The position numbers and the translations under genes are program-made. A DNA stretch of 64,000 bases, from assembly GCA_003254925.1 (NCBI GenBank), contig QANZ01022632.1, forward strand, positions 1 to 64,000, written 5' to 3'. The DNA is from Chamaecrista fasciculata. Taxonomy: Eukaryota; Streptophyta; Magnoliopsida; Fabales; Fabaceae. This document shows, piece by piece, positions 35,318 through 48,214 of this stretch; position 1 is the first letter of the stretch; each line of letters starts with the position of its first letter. The notes beneath the pieces are model-generated. The model made no database searches. It was given only the letters and a program-made list of their open reading frames with translations, and had not been told where the DNA came from.

Positions 35318-36506
35318 AAACCCTTCAGTTCTCCATGATGCCACTAATTCCTAAACCAAAGGATTCCACTTATGAACCTATAAGTCAATAAAATATAAAC
35401 ATGCAATATAGAAAAAGCAACAGATTGTCATCCCACAACTATGCATACAAAAACAATGATTCAGATAACGGATTTTCAACATATACCTTGCTGAAGGGTG
35501 CAATTGTCCTCAAGTGATTAAAACCAAGGTCCAAGTGCTTTAATTTTGTGCACTTATGAAGATTATCTACCTTAGCAAATCTGTTCCTGCTAAGGTCAAG
35601 TGTTTCAACTGCAGGAAGAAGTTGCAAAGATTCATCCATGGGAACCAAACCATTACATGCGCAACTGACAAATGACAAACGGTTCCATCGTGGACAATCC
35701 TTTATCTCCGCTATCCTGCTTGCAAATACATGCCGTAGAGCATCCTAAAACAACACAGTTCAAACATTAAAATCACTACGTGTACAAGAAAAATTACAAA
35801 AAACTGGCAATTTTGAAGTTCAAATAAACAAGTCATCATTACATTTAATCAGGAAATTTTTTAGTTGTCCCCAAAATGTTTTGAGCAACAATGTCACCGA
35901 AATAGAGAAAGTTAACATAATGAGACTTTTCCTGCACACAATTGTAGACCATCCAAATCTAATAGGGAATTTACTGACACTTGCTTCACAATCTCTCAAT
36001 AACCAAGGAAGCTAGAATCCAGAAAGCAATTAACGCAAAAAAAGAAGTGAAGAAGCAAAACTGACCGTAGAATTGTGGCAAATTATCTTCTCCAAAGTAT
36101 GCCTCAACTCCAGCAACCCTGTAGCAGTCGACGTCGACAAGTCACACCCCCTGAGCTCCAAAACCTTCAAGCGCCCAAAGGCCAAGAAAGACAAGGGCGT
36201 CGGATCCCTACTAGGAAGCGGCAAAACCGAAACTACCTTGAGCGAGGTGAGAAGCCGCAGAATCCTCCGGAGCTGCTCGAGCGCGCGGTGATCACCGAGG
36301 TCGGAGACATAACTTCGCAAATAGTCAATCGGCGCTCCGGCAAGAAGGCTCTCAAGCTCACGCAAGGCTTGTAACCTAGACTGAACATAGTGAAGCCCAG
36401 CTGGATTAAGCTTCAACACCAACGATCCTTCAATCAGAGGACCAGCTTGTTCCTCCACGAACTTCACCAGCTTCTCCAGATACCGATCTCCAGTTACAAT
36501 CACCAT
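31908..36506 (-). CDS. Leucine-rich-repeat protein, STK11/LKB1-interacting-protein type
   Basis: Five exons, all joined in phase 0: 36506-36066, 35744-35487, 33922-33680, 33443-33297 and 33113-31908, for about 764 residues. The first ~150 residues (MVIVTGDRYLEKLVKFVEE..., VLELRGCDLSTSTATGLLEL) resemble the LIP1/STK11IP N-terminal region. Residues about 170-310 are SDS22-like leucine-rich repeats (VETLDLSRNRF, LKHLDLGFNHL, KLVLRNNAL, LEGLDVSYN, LQSLWLEGNPLCC). A charged KKEHSVLWLREFKEWMD segment follows, then a Ser/Asp-rich tail. Plant genomes often label it 'outer arm dynein light chain 1', from the LRRs only. Its function in plants is not settled. The intron between exons 2 and 3 holds a run of 34 A (35283-35316). 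The stop looks premature; see the neighbouring pseudogene entry. Confidence 0.85.
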
Positions 36507-36693
36507 GTTCGTTCGTATACACAGATGCGATCTCCTCTGTCTTCAAGATCGTATTAGGGTTTCCAGAGAGGAGTCAGCCGCAGAATCGGCCAACTCCATG
36601 GAAACTGGAAAACTTGCGCACAGTGGAAAATCTCGGATGCAGAAAAGCAGTTAACGGCAATTCAGAGAGAATCTCATCGAAGAAAGAAACTCA

Positions 36694-36751
<58 letters not shown>

Positions 36752-37560
36752 GTTCTCTGAGGAGAGATTATGGTAAGAGAAGGAAGAAACACGAGGAATT
36801 GCAGGTGTAACTGTAAAGCATATTTCACATTTCGACGATGATGATTGGAATAATAAGATCCAAAAGAGAGTTCATTTTTCAAATAAAATAAAAATAATGG
36901 GAAAATAAAATGTTAACTGTCAAGCGTAACGAAAGAATGAAGCAAATGATGAAGGAACACCTGGCTTGACAGTAACAAACATGGACTCTGGAATATTCAA
37001 TTTTTAATTATTTTTTATATTTTTGAATATCGAAATTTATATTAATCTAGTATGTTTTTACTTTCTAAATTTATATTTTCTAGTCTATAAATTTGAATGA
37101 AGGATAAATCGTTAATAATGGGCAATAACTAGAAAATTGAGTGGTATATTTTAATATTTTAATTAGAAAAAAGTATTTTTGATATATACAGTCATTTTCA
37201 ATTGTAATTTCTAGGGTCGTTTGATATATAGATTGAAAAAATAATAAAGGGATTAGGAGTTCTAACATAGATTAATTTTGTGTTTGATACACGAATTAAA
37301 AAATTAGTCTCGAGAATATTGTATTCCCAAGAGTAGCATAATTTACTAAAATAACTACTTTTTAATCCCACCATAGGAGGTGGGATTAGCCTAATCCCAT
37401 GGGATGAGATTATTTTGGTCCACCTAAAATGACTAATTTATCCTCATATTAAACTTAGCTAATTAAATTTTGTTCTACAAACTCATTCCATCTCTCATCT
37501 AATTTTATTCTCTTTGTCAAACCTAACTAAGGTCAAATTGTATTGGCTGGTACGTGATTT
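36507..37560. other. 5' flank of the LRR gene with (GA)n and a MITE-like block
   Basis: A (GA)n microsatellite at 36697-36750 lies about 190 bp upstream of the LRR start codon, where plant 5' UTRs often carry GA tracts. From about 37213 (GGTCGTTTGATATATAGATT) to about 37530 the sequence has MITE character, but I could not define matching ends or a target duplication. Confidence 0.4.
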
Positions 37561-38292
37561 TTTATACCCGTGTTTTTATATATTGCATTTTGTCATAGAG
37601 TTCTACTTATTTATAATTTATTTAAATCCTTATGGATAGTAATTTGTATCAATAAATTTGTTCTAGCTGGTTAGTAGTTTTAGATATTATTATGTCTTCG
37701 TATTAGTATTTGTAGTAGTGTGTCACGCATATATAAATAAGTTATGTACTTGTATTTTATTTTCTTCAGTTGAAAATATCTATTTTCAATTCCTTAGTTC
37801 TGCTACACAAGTATTTATTCTTTCGTTCTTTGTACTTAGCGTTTATTCTTTTTACTATGGTGTTTGTACATTATGAACTTTCCATATATACATTTCTCAA
37901 TGTATTCCATTTTCTTTTTTGGATATTACTTTTGTGGATTAGATCAACGTCTAATTTTTATATATATTGCAAATTAATGACTAATGTTCGTCCTGTTATT
38001 ATTACACAGTACATCATGTTGTATAGTTTTTTTACATTTGGGGTTTGTATTTGTTCACATATATATATAGACAAAGATATTCCAATGTACGCATTATCCA
38101 TTTTGTTCGTTACACAACATTGGAATTACCTATCTCATATTATGTGGTTATAGTTTCGTTTTTCCGTATCGGCGTTATTTACAATAATGCATTACTATAC
38201 TTTGTTGGCCGGCATTTTTTAATATATTGATCTACTTCAGATGATGTAAATATTTTTATGTTAATTCATTTTTCTTTGTTTATTGTTGTAGT

Positions 38293-39582
38293 TGCTTCAA
38301 GTGGTATTGCATCTCAACTTATTCCTGGTGGTCGTACTGCGCATTCACATTTTACGATTCCATTACAATGTCATGAAGATTCTACCTGTAATATTCCTCA
38401 AGGGAGTGATCTGGCTGAATTACTATTGCATACGAAGTTGATAATATGGGATGAAGCTCCGATGACTAACAAACACTGCTTTGAATCGCTTGATAGATCT
38501 TTGAAGGATATAATGCGGGTTATTGACCCAGCTGCATCTGACTTGATTTTTGGGGGCAAAGTTGTTGTCTTTGGTGAAGATTTTAGACAGATACTTCCAG
38601 TGATTCCCAAGGGCACAAGGCAAGATATAGTGTTCGCATCTATTAATTCTTCATACATTTGGTCTTACTGCAGGTGCCGTTTTTAACAAAGAATATGAGG
38701 CTGACGCAAGATAGTTCTGATCCTGACTCCCTACGTTTGAGGGAGTTCTCTAAATTTATTCTGAGTATTGGTGACGGTAAAATAGGTGAAGAAATATTTG
38801 ATGGTGAATTTGAAGTCAAGATTCCTGACGATTTGCTTATTCCTTCTGGTTCGGATCCTATTGAAGCAATCACCAATTCAACGTATCCTGATTTCATCAA
38901 TAGATATCATTTATTGGATTACTTTGGTGATCGAGCCATTTTGGCTCCAACTTTAGAGGACGTAGGTGAAATTAATGATTACATGCTTGATCGTCTGCCC
39001 GGTGAGCAGAAAGTGTATCTTAGTGCTGACTCTATTTGTCTTTCAGATACGGCGCCATCCGATGATAGTGAGACGTACACAACAGAATTCTTGAATTCTG
39101 TAAAGGGTTCTGGCCTTCCTAATCATATGATCATTCTCAAGGTTGGAGCTCCTATTATGTTGCTTCGTAACATTAACAGATCGTTGGGGTTGTGTAATGG
39201 AACAAGACTTATTGTTTCACGTCTTAGTGATCACGTGATTGAGGCTGTTATCACTTCTGGCAAGTTCACTAACGAGAAGGTACTTATTGCTCGGATGAAT
39301 ATCACGCCTTCTGACTTTAAACTTCCATTTAAGTTTCAACGTAGGCAATTCCCTATCATGCTATGTTTTGCAATGACCATAAATAAGAGTCAAGGTCAAA
39401 CACTATCTAACGTTGGGTTATATCTTCGTCGTCCGGTTTTTTCACATGGCCAACTCTATGTTGCAATATCTAGAGTTCGTTCTAGGGATGGTTTAAAAAT
39501 TTTGATATGCCATGACGATGGTGCTTTAACGGGCAAGACTAAGAACGTTGTTTATCGTGAAGTTTTGCAGAGCATTTGTTAG
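38293..39582 (+). pseudogene. Helitron PIF1-like helicase, 3' part, frameshifted
   Basis: The frame from 38293 ([18 protein letters not shown]) has the Walker B motif LIIWDEAPM and motif III ([13 protein letters not shown], where GGDFRQ is usual). A one-base shift near 38673 moves the frame. The rest ([63 protein letters not shown]) runs to the stop at 39580-39582. The ATP-binding motif I and the whole Rep/HUH nuclease domain are absent, so it cannot drive rolling-circle transposition. AT-rich sequence upstream to 37.6 kb may be intron or unrelated. Confidence 0.85.
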
Positions 39583-40378
39583 ACCTTTGTTTTTTTGTTA
39601 GGTTACAAGCATTCTTTTTCGGTTAATTGTAATAATGATATGCCTTTTTTTTTCTACATACTTTCTCAGATTTTCATAATTGCATGTTAATATGCTTCCT
39701 TTTCTTATTATCGTATTCATTTTCCTCATGTTACTATGGGAGTTTTACTTCGTTGTTATGGATGAATTTTCCTCTTTTGTTTCAATGACATATTTGGTCT
39801 TTTTGTTATTCCTTTTTTTACACTGTTTGAGTTATCCGTATGTTTTTAAGCACATGAATATATTTACAGATAAACATACTTTTATTCTGTTATATGAATT
39901 TGGGCTTTAGTAGTCCTTTCTTTTACACTTGATACATATTCGCCGTGGAGAGAGTTCTAATTACATGGATGCATACCACTACGTATTTTGTATATCCTAC
40001 TGTTTTGCATAGCGTTATTTTTTTTTTGGTAAGGTTTTTTCATGGATGTGGTCAAATATTCTACTTTCACTGTCTCATTTTTTTTTCAATTCTTTTTCGG
40101 TTATCATTCTACATTTATATAGCCATTTATAGTTAGTTAGTTTATACCGAGTCTTAAAGAAATATCGGTTCCTCTCGTCGGATTATATTTATGTTCACCA
40201 TATTATAACACATGATTTTTTTTACATGCTTCGTTACGTCAATTATATAAATTCTCCGGATCTTTTTTTTTTATTATTTTTCAATTAACTATGAGTTAGA
40301 TCTTATCATTTGGCTTTATCCGTTCCAAATTTCAGCTTTATTTTGTACTGCTTATTCAAGCATCGGATGGCTTGAAGA

Positions 40379-40406
40379 CCCGCGCATCGCGCGGGTTGGT
40401 GGCTAG
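40379..40406 (+). mobile_element. Helitron 3' terminus
   Basis: CCCGCGC-ATC-GCGCGGG forms a 7-bp stem with a 3-nt loop (40379-40395). Seven bases later comes CTAG at 40403-40406, followed by T. This is the classical Helitron 3' end. The 5' TC end could not be placed; the element would run from somewhere before 38293 to 40406. Confidence 0.85.
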
Positions 40407-42200
40407 TTATAGTTTATATTTTGAGCGATGATTTTTTAGACCACTTTTTAATTTTAAGAATTATGACATTATGTTTTGAAATCGTATTTTCTTGATAAAT
40501 TATCAATGATGTAAAAACAAAGAACATTTTTTCAAAGTATTCTTGTTAATTGTTTTGGAGAATTTTTGCATTTGATAGGTTATTATTTGAGAATAAAAAG
40601 TCAATGACATATTTGGAAAAAATATCAAATATTCCCAGGGTTACCAAAGTTGAACCAAACACAAGATTGTAATATTCATAGGAATATTGCAAAATAATCT
40701 CATAACTCTTTTAACTCATCCAAACAGATATTTTTATATTCATGGGAATCACATTCCCAAGAATATAATTCCCGGGAATGAAAAAATAATCCGTGTACCA
40801 AACGCCCCTAAAGTATGGGCTAGTTTAAGTTATACTCCAAAATTTTTGAGCCAATTATACCCTCGGTCTTTTCTTTTTTGTGTTAATTATACTCCCAAAT
40901 TAGGAGGTACAATTCATTCAAATATGAAACATTGAGAGTATAATTGATTAAAATAAACTTTGGAAATGTAACTGTAATTGATTTCATACTTTAAGAATAC
41001 AATTAACTTAAAATAAAAACTTTAGGAGTACAACTGAAAATGACCACGTATATCAATTTTTTAACTATTTAAGAATTGATTTGTTAACTAAATATAAATT
41101 TAAAGAAAAAATAGTAAATTTTCTTTAAATTGTTTTAAGAAAAAACCCGGTACACATAGTTCTTAATTTTTTATCTACTCAATAAATTAACTTTTAAATA
41201 ATTAAAATATATCACTTCATTTTTGAAATATTATAATCATTAACATTCAGTGTTTTAGTCAAATTCAAAGGCTAAAAAAATATAAATTCAATGATTTTTA
41301 AAAAAAAACATAAATTCAATGATCAAGAAATACAAATTTAGTACAGATTTATGGATAAAAATATATAATTGATTTAAATTTAGGGATTAAATTGTTAAAA
41401 GATAAATTTTTTTATAATTGCCATATTTCAAAGACTAAATTATATATTTTAATCATTTGAATACTAATTTGTTGATTAGTTATAAATTTAAAGATCAAAT
41501 AATAAATTTTTTTCTTATTTTACTTCTTTGTAATCATTTATCATTATTGTTCTTTTTTGTAAACATAATCTAAACATTTAATTACGGTCAAAATGCTTTT
41601 TTGGTTATATATTTTTTCTCAAGTTTCAATTTAGTTTTATATTTGTTTTTGTTGCATTTTTAGTCACATATGACATATCTTTCAGTCAAGTATAGAATCG
41701 ATTTCATGTATTTTTTGTTGCAGAATTGGTTTCATATCTTTGTAGAAAATTTCACCGTTAATTCCACAATGTAGAACCTTTTGTAAAAATACGAGACTAA
41801 TTCTGCAACTTGATCAAAAGATATGAGATTCATCCCGCAAATTAACCAAAAGATATGAGACTAAAATGGGTATAGTACTAAATTGAAGCCTGACTAAAAA
41901 ATATAAGATAACTTTTGACCATTATTTATTAATTTATTCCATCAGATTCAGATATGATAATTAGGCATCAACATAAATAGCAAGTTAATTAATTCATTTA
42001 TCTCAAAATCTTCAAAAGAAAACAAAGTGTGAGTGTGAGGTCAGGTCAATATCAGCTTAAAACGACGAAACTGTAACAGTCAGCACTCAGCCAAAACCGT
42101 CGTTTGATTCAGATATCGCCGTTTCCACAATCTCACACCTTAAAACGCCAACTCTCTTCTCTCTTCTCTCTTCACTGCAATTCAATTCCTTTCAATTTCA
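40407..42200. other. Spacer upstream of the epimerase gene
   Basis: AT-rich, no gene. Around 40687-40812 a sequence ends GTGTACCAAACGCCCC, like a MITE end whose partner is not visible. A foldback at 41586-41920 is listed separately. The last 150 bp contain the CT-rich 5' leader of the epimerase mRNA. Confidence 0.4.
41586..41920. repeat. Foldback (MITE-like), 335 bp
   Basis: The ends GGTCAAAATGC and CTTTTGACC are inverted, and the arms share 'aagatatgagact' and 'ttcaatttagt' phrases in inverted orientation. No clear target duplication was found. Confidence 0.45.
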
Positions 42201-45079
42201 ATGGCGGATCAAAACCAGAAACCAGAGCACTTCGAGCTCAACAATGGAACCATGCAGGTCCTCATCACCAATGTCGGCTGCACAATCACGTCCTTGTCTG
42301 TGCCTGGCAAAGAAGGTGATTCAATCTCATTTCTGATCTTTTTTTTTTCTTTTTTTCCTTTTTCTCAGTCTCGATTGTGATTTATGTTACTGACTGACGC
42401 ATCCGTTTGTTTGAATTTTGAAGGTACGTTGTCTGATGTTGTTCTCGGTTTCGACTCGATTGATCCGTATCAGGTAAAATTGCCTTAAGCCCCTTGGTGT
42501 TCGATTTGGTTTTTGTGAGATCCTAACGCTGATAATCTTGACGGATGCATTAATTTTAACCTAGGTTAGTTTATGTGAGTGAGGAGCATTGAGAATTATC
42601 GAAAAATACTATAGTAATTGATTTCTTATTTCGCTAAGAAAATTTTATAAGGATTTTGTTTTCTGACGGCAAAAGAAGGTACTGGTTTGCAACTTCTCAT
42701 GTTTATGATAGTTTCTAGGGTAAATATATAAATTAGTCCTAACTCCAGTTTATCTTCTTTAATTTTAGAAGTCTTAGAATTTAGTCCTTTTGCCTCTACC
42801 AGTTAGTCTTTTACAAAATGGACTTAATAAAGAACTAAGTTGTATTGTCCCGATGGCTAAAGTGTGTAAACTATACTTTCAGTTATTTGAGTTGTCAACC
42901 CATATATTTTTCAGGGACCAAATTGTATATTTGCTCTAGTTTCTATCTTGGAGGATCAAGTATTTGTAGAGGTCTCATTGATTCTGTATGCTTTTTAAAA
43001 TTCTGATATATATTTTGTTATGAAATTTATGTTGCAATCAGAAAGGTCTTGCTCCTTATTTTGGCTGCATTGTCGGTCGGGTTGCAAACAGAATCAAAGA
43101 TGGGAAGTTTACACTCAACGGGATTCAATACTCTTTGCCTATCAACAAACCTCCAAACAGTCTCCATGGTGAGATTCTAAGACTTGTGTATCTGTTTAGC
43201 CTGTTAGCCTAACATTTTCCAAAAGTTTTAGGTGATTAAAACTTGAATTGATCACTCTTTGGAATTAAAGGCAGAGTGTGGGAAACAGTGATGTGGCAGA
43301 ATGAAGTTTTTATGTAAATAAACAAATCTTCCTTCCCTATTTCACACTTGTAAAAAAAACTGGTTTGCCAACACATATGGCATCTTTATCACACTTGTAA
43401 AGATGTGTTCATTTGATTAGCCTCATATGATATTGTTTCTCATGATTCTAATCTATATATATATCTTCACTTTTATTAAAAAAATATAAATATAGTTTTG
43501 ATAGTTAAAGGAAAAGAAAGTTGTGTTGTGTCATGAAACTCTGTTGCCATAAAATTAACTGATTTATGCATAGAGTAGGAATACATGAATCACGATAAAA
43601 GATTTCAAGTAGGCCATTTAGCGAAGTGTCATAGTTCCACGGTATAAAATGTATATATTATTTTCTTATCACTTCGTCACTATCCGTGCTAACATTTTCT
43701 TTGTGGTTCTTTATTTTTCAATTCATTTGGTAGCTTTTTGTACTTAATGGAGAGAAGTGTTGTAAGTTATGTTCATATTTTGTTATGCACAAATGATTAC
43801 CTTTACTGAAATATTTTGATGGCAACCTATGTGAACGACCTTTGGTGCATCACGAGCATCGATTTATCTTCTAAGTTCTTCTCATTTGATATAATTAACC
43901 TATCACTGAGAGCAAGAGGAAACAATGGTTGTGGGGCTAGACCGGGGAAACTTGGTTTCTTGACTATGTTGTTTCAATGTTCTCAATTCTAAATATTGCT
44001 TGATTGGAAAATAACAAGTTCATGCTAGATATTCTCAATAATGACAACTTAACAAAGATTGTGGAAAAAACTTATTGTTCTGTTTTACTATTAATATAAT
44101 TCTGAGTTTCATTTACAAGTGTTAAATTTAAGTTCTTTTTCTGACGGAGGTTGCTATTCTCCAAACATTAAACTCTTGCAATGAATCAACAATGATATTT
44201 ACCTGTCATTAGCTAATATTATGTGATTTTGCACATTTTCTGATCTCACATCCTTCTTCTATTTCTTAGGTGGTCACGTAGGATTTGATAAGAAGGTTTG
44301 GGAGGTAGTTGAATATAAGAAAGGGGAAACCCCTTTGATCACTTTCAAGTATCACAGTCATGATGGGGAGGAAGGTATCATCTTTCCCTTTTCCTCTTCT
44401 TCTCCCTTTTGTGTGCTTTCATTATCCTTCTCAGTTTTTCTTTTCTACTGTGCAAGGTTATCCGGGGGATATCACTATTACTGCAACATACACACTCACT
44501 TCTAAGACAACCCTCAGGCTTGACATGGAAGGAGTGCCAAAAGACAAGCCCACTTTGATAAACTTGGCTCAACATACTTACTGGAACTTAGCTGGCCACA
44601 ACTCAGGAAACATACTTGACCATTCCATTCAGATTTGGGCTAATCATATCACTCCTGTGGATCAAAACACTGTACCAACCGGTGAAATCATGCCAGTGAA
44701 AGGTACCCTGTTTGATTTTACATCTGAAAAGAGGATAGGGAACACCATTAATCAGGTTGGAATGGGATATGACCACAATTATGTGCTTGATTGTGGGGAT
44801 GAAAAAGAGGGTTTGAAACATGCCGCAAAAGTGAGGGACCCCTCAAGTTGTAGGGTATTGAACTTGTGGACAAATGCCCCTGGTATGCAATTTTACACTG
44901 GGAACTATGTTAGTGGAGTAAATGGGAAAGAAGGTGCTGTATATGAAAAGCATGCCGGGTTGTGTCTGGAGACACAGGGATTCCCTGATGCCATAAACCA
45001 CCCGAACTTTCCATCCGTTGTTGTCCAACCTGGTGAGAAGTACCAACATTCTATGTTGTGGGAGTTTTCAGTTGAGTGA
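42201..45079 (+). CDS. Aldose 1-epimerase (galactose mutarotase)
   Basis: It interconverts alpha and beta anomers of glucose or galactose in the cytosol. Exons are 42201-42315, 42424-42473, 43042-43168, 44270-44374 and 44457-45079, all with GT-AG introns, giving 339 residues, the usual family length. The ATG at 42201 ([20 protein letters not shown]) starts the family's N-terminal strand. Family features are NRIKDGKF near residue 71, NSLHGG near 94, [12 protein letters not shown] with the catalytic His near 172, and [10 protein letters not shown] with the catalytic Glu near 304. There is no signal or transit peptide. The gene looks intact. It is tail to tail with VPS26C. Confidence 0.93.
42715..42945. 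repeat. Foldback in epimerase intron 2
   Basis: CTAGGGTAAATATATAAATT at the left and AATTGTATATTTGCTCTAG at the right are inverted with few mismatches; 'ttagtcc'-type phrases face each other. CTAG may be a short target duplication. Confidence 0.4.
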
Positions 45080-45303
45080 AGTAGTAGTACTCTTGGTAGT
45101 TGGTAGTGAGTGACAGTTTGAGACTTGGTTTACCTTCCGAGTTTTTATAGTCTAAGTTTCTGTCTCTCCCAAAATAATCACTAGATGCTTGGGTTTATAT
45201 TGTTGTTTGCAATGCTCCTTTGTCCTAGTTTGAATAGTACATTACCCTCTTCTTAATGTCAATATTATATAGCATAATGTTTGCTGTCAATGATTTTAGT
45301 ATA

Positions 45304-45712
45304 TAGGGAAAAGCACTAATTTCATCTTCAAACTTCACATCAGTTGTTAATTTCGTCCCCAATCATTTTTAACCGTCAATTTTGTTCTCAATCTCTTTTT
45401 ATCGTCAATTTTGTCTCCAATATTTTACATTTTTGTCAATTTTATCCTTTGCTCTTACTTTAGCCAAATATTAACGACAGAATCTACGTGGCTAATGATA
45501 TGTAATGTAAAATTGATAGAAAAAGAAAATCAAATCCTAGCTCAAATTGAAAAATAGTATGCAGTATGTCATTAATTTATTGAAAAATGTTAGTCAAAGG
45601 ATAAAATTGACCAAAATTTAAAATATTAAGGACAAAATTGACAGCAAAATAAAGGTGAAGACAAAATTGACAGTTATTGTAAAGTTTGGGGACAAAATTA
45701 GTACTTTTGTCT
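45304..45712. repeat. Foldback element 3' of the epimerase gene
   Basis: GGGAAAAGCACTAATTT at the left and AAATTAGTACTTTTGTC at the right are inverted, with 'gtcaattttgtc' phrases in both arms. A target duplication is unclear (only TATA shared). Confidence 0.55.
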
Positions 45713-45993
45713 ATAGGCATTATTGCTCTTTAAGGCTATGTTTGGGAGTTATAGTGCGGATGGAGAGGAGAAGACATTAATGGATACTAATAGAGTGAAG
45801 CGGAGAGGATATTAATGGATTGAATTGATATGTTGTTTGGGAGTTTTTAGTGAAGAAAGGAATGAACACATGATAATCTTGCTAAATTAATAATATTTTA
45901 TCCATAAATTTGAAATAATTTTATGCATTTTGGTCCCTGAATTTGTACTAAATAATATTAGCCATTAGGGTTTTGAAAGATCAATAATATTAA

Positions 45994-46702
45994 GGCTTAA
46001 GTGCACTTTTGGTCCCATAACTATGACAAAGGTTTCATTTTGGTCCCATAACTTTTTTTGTTGCAATTTTGGTCCCATAACTTCTCAAAAGGTTCCACCG
46101 TTAGTCCCTTGGTGAATTCCATCCATATTTAGCCGTTAAGTATGACGTGACATAGTCACTAGGATCATGATGTGGCAAAATAAGATGAAGTCGACTGAAA
46201 TAGGAACTATATGCAACATATTAAAACTTATTTATACCCAACCACCATATATACAAAGAGTGGTACTAACAGGGACCAATTTGGTGGGGAAGAAGAGACT
46301 TCAAGCAGAAGGCACCGACGAAGTCGATGGGATCCTCAGCCAGAGTCAAACGACCAAAGCGGCGACGACGGCAGATCGGAAAGCGGAACGAGGAAGAGGA
46401 AGTCCTGTTGGGCTGACGAGGAAGAGGAAGTACCACTCTTTGTATATATTGTGGTTGGGTATAGATAAGTTTTAATATGTTGCATATAGATCCTATTTCA
46501 GTCCATTTCATCTTATTTTGCCACATCATGATCCTAGTCACTATGCCACGTCATACTTAACGGCTAAATATGGATGGAGTTCACCAAGGGACTAACGGTG
46601 GAACCTTTTGAGTAGTTATGGGACCAAAATTGCAACAAAAAAAGTTATGGGACCAAAATGAAACCTTTATCATAGTTATGGGACCAAAAATGCACTTAAA
46701 CC
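45994..46702. mobile_element. Pack-MULE, 709 bp
   Basis: Terminal inverted repeats of about 260 bp start GGCTTAAGTGCACTTTTGG and end TGCACTTAAACC. A perfect 9-bp target duplication TAATATTAA lies at 45985-45993 and 46703-46711. There is no transposase. A GC-rich coding fragment of about 175 bp occupies the middle. Confidence 0.9.
46263..46440 (+). pseudogene. Captured fragment resembling splicing factor SF1/BBP
   Basis: The plus frame reads [20 protein letters not shown], then [15 protein letters not shown]. This matches the Arg-rich region ahead of the KH domain in plant branch-point-binding proteins, which carries Trp-containing U2AF-binding motifs (RSRW, KRKSRW). Here the second motif reads KSCW. 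No KH domain or RRM is present, and the frame soon stops in the repeat. Homology is from memory of the family, not from a search. Confidence 0.6.
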
Positions 46703-46711
46703 TAATATTAA

Positions 46712-47711
46712 TAAAATCATGGTGTATAATTGTTTTAAAAAAATTTAAAGTTGTCCACTCCATCCTTGCCCCCCCCTCCAATTTGGGGTGCCAGCAAAAA
46801 TTAGATTTTGAGGTGCCTGGGGTTACTTTGGAGGCACCTCTTGTCCTTTCCTCTCCTCCCTCAAAAAACATCCAAACAACGATTTTTAATGTTTTGTCCC
46901 TTCCACTCCTTTCCATTCTCCCTTCGACACCTCATCCAAACACATCCTAAAGCTCCTTGGTAGTCCAGTCCTCTTTAAACTGTTTTATTTTTCTGGGTCA
47001 GACCTCTGTGGTAAAGTATATTTCGTCTGGACTCAATTACTTCAGCACTTTTTAATACAATTATTGGATGATTAAATTAATATTTTGATGCTCAACTTTT
47101 GCTTAAAATTTTAAACAGATTTTGGAAGCTTCAAAACGAGTAAATTAGTGCATTACTTTTTATTTAGTCCGGAAAAGATGGTTCTAGTTTAAATTTTGAA
47201 AAGTTAAACAACCCACAGACTTGTCATGTGAAACATTATCTCAGCATAGCTAGAAATATCTTAATTTTTAATCAATTAATTTAACAAATTTGATAATTTA
47301 TGGTATTTAAAGGAGTAAATAATACAATATTATTTTAACATATTTAAAATTTTGAACAAAGTTCTGGAACTAAAATACCAAATAATTTTTTTAGGAGTGA
47401 TATCAATTGTCATCAAGCAAAATATTAACACGTTCAGAGTTCTAAAGTATGGCACCATTTATAATATATAATAGAATAACTGGTTCACCCAAAAAGAGAG
47501 GCGTTCCAAACTTCCACTACTTTTCTTGATGTTCATGTTGCTATAAAAGTGGATACACAAACCTCAAATTTATGGAGAGGTCTATGACGGAAGTTAAGCA
47601 TTATATGCAACTACTAATGTGGTCTCATATACCGTTTTAATTAATTAAAAAATTTATTTATTTTATTATTTCTCATCATTAAATTACTTAAAACTGGAGA
47701 CCTCGCAATTA
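46712..47711. other. Spacer between the epimerase and VPS26C genes
   Basis: AT-rich sequence without a gene. The part to about 46950 resembles MITE or MULE debris ('ccaaacacatcc' near 46936). The remainder shows no structure I can support. Confidence 0.5.
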
Positions 47712-47719
47712 TATGCAAT

Positions 47720-48206
47720 TTGCACTGTCAAAACGGGTTCAGGCCCGTGGGCCAGTCCACCCCGCTCGCTAAATAGGCGGGCTTGGGTTTAAAAAATAAG
47801 TGACCCATTTAAAAAATTGGCCTAAACGGGTACGGACCGGATGGCCCGCGAGCCGCCCAATTATTATTAATTTTTTTTAAAAAAATGCTTAAGATTAGAT
47901 TTTCTTTTAAATAATAGAGGATTTGTTAATTGGTAAATCTATATTAGATGATATGTCATATTTTTGCATTTTCGGTTCTTCATTGTTTTTTTTTCTATTT
48001 TTTTTAATTTTTATAATGAATTAAAAAAAATGAAAATTGTCCATTTTCATTAAAAAAAAATAAAAAGATAAAAAATAGTGGCCCGCGGGCCATGTGGGGG
48101 CGGGCTTAGGCATGGAATTCTTAGCCCGTTTATTAACGGCCAGCCCGCCCCACCCCGTTTAAAGATGAACCCGTGACGGGCCCGACCGGTCCGTTTGACA
48201 GTGCTA
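47720..48206. mobile_element. hAT-like MITE, 487 bp
   Basis: The ends TTGCACTGTCAAA and TTTGACAGTGCTA are inverted with one mismatch. They are flanked by an 8-bp target duplication TATGCAAT at 47712-47719 and 48207-48214, the hAT length. Subterminal GC-rich blocks (GGCCCGTGGGCC, GGCGGGC) frame an AT-rich middle. Confidence 0.85.
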
Positions 48207-48214
48207 TATGCAAT

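Noticed and set aside
37770..38153. 127-codon plus-strand ORF with hydrophobic runs
   Set aside because: The stretch is very AT-rich, the Phe/Leu/Tyr/Ile bias is what random AT-rich DNA gives, and no family motif is seen.
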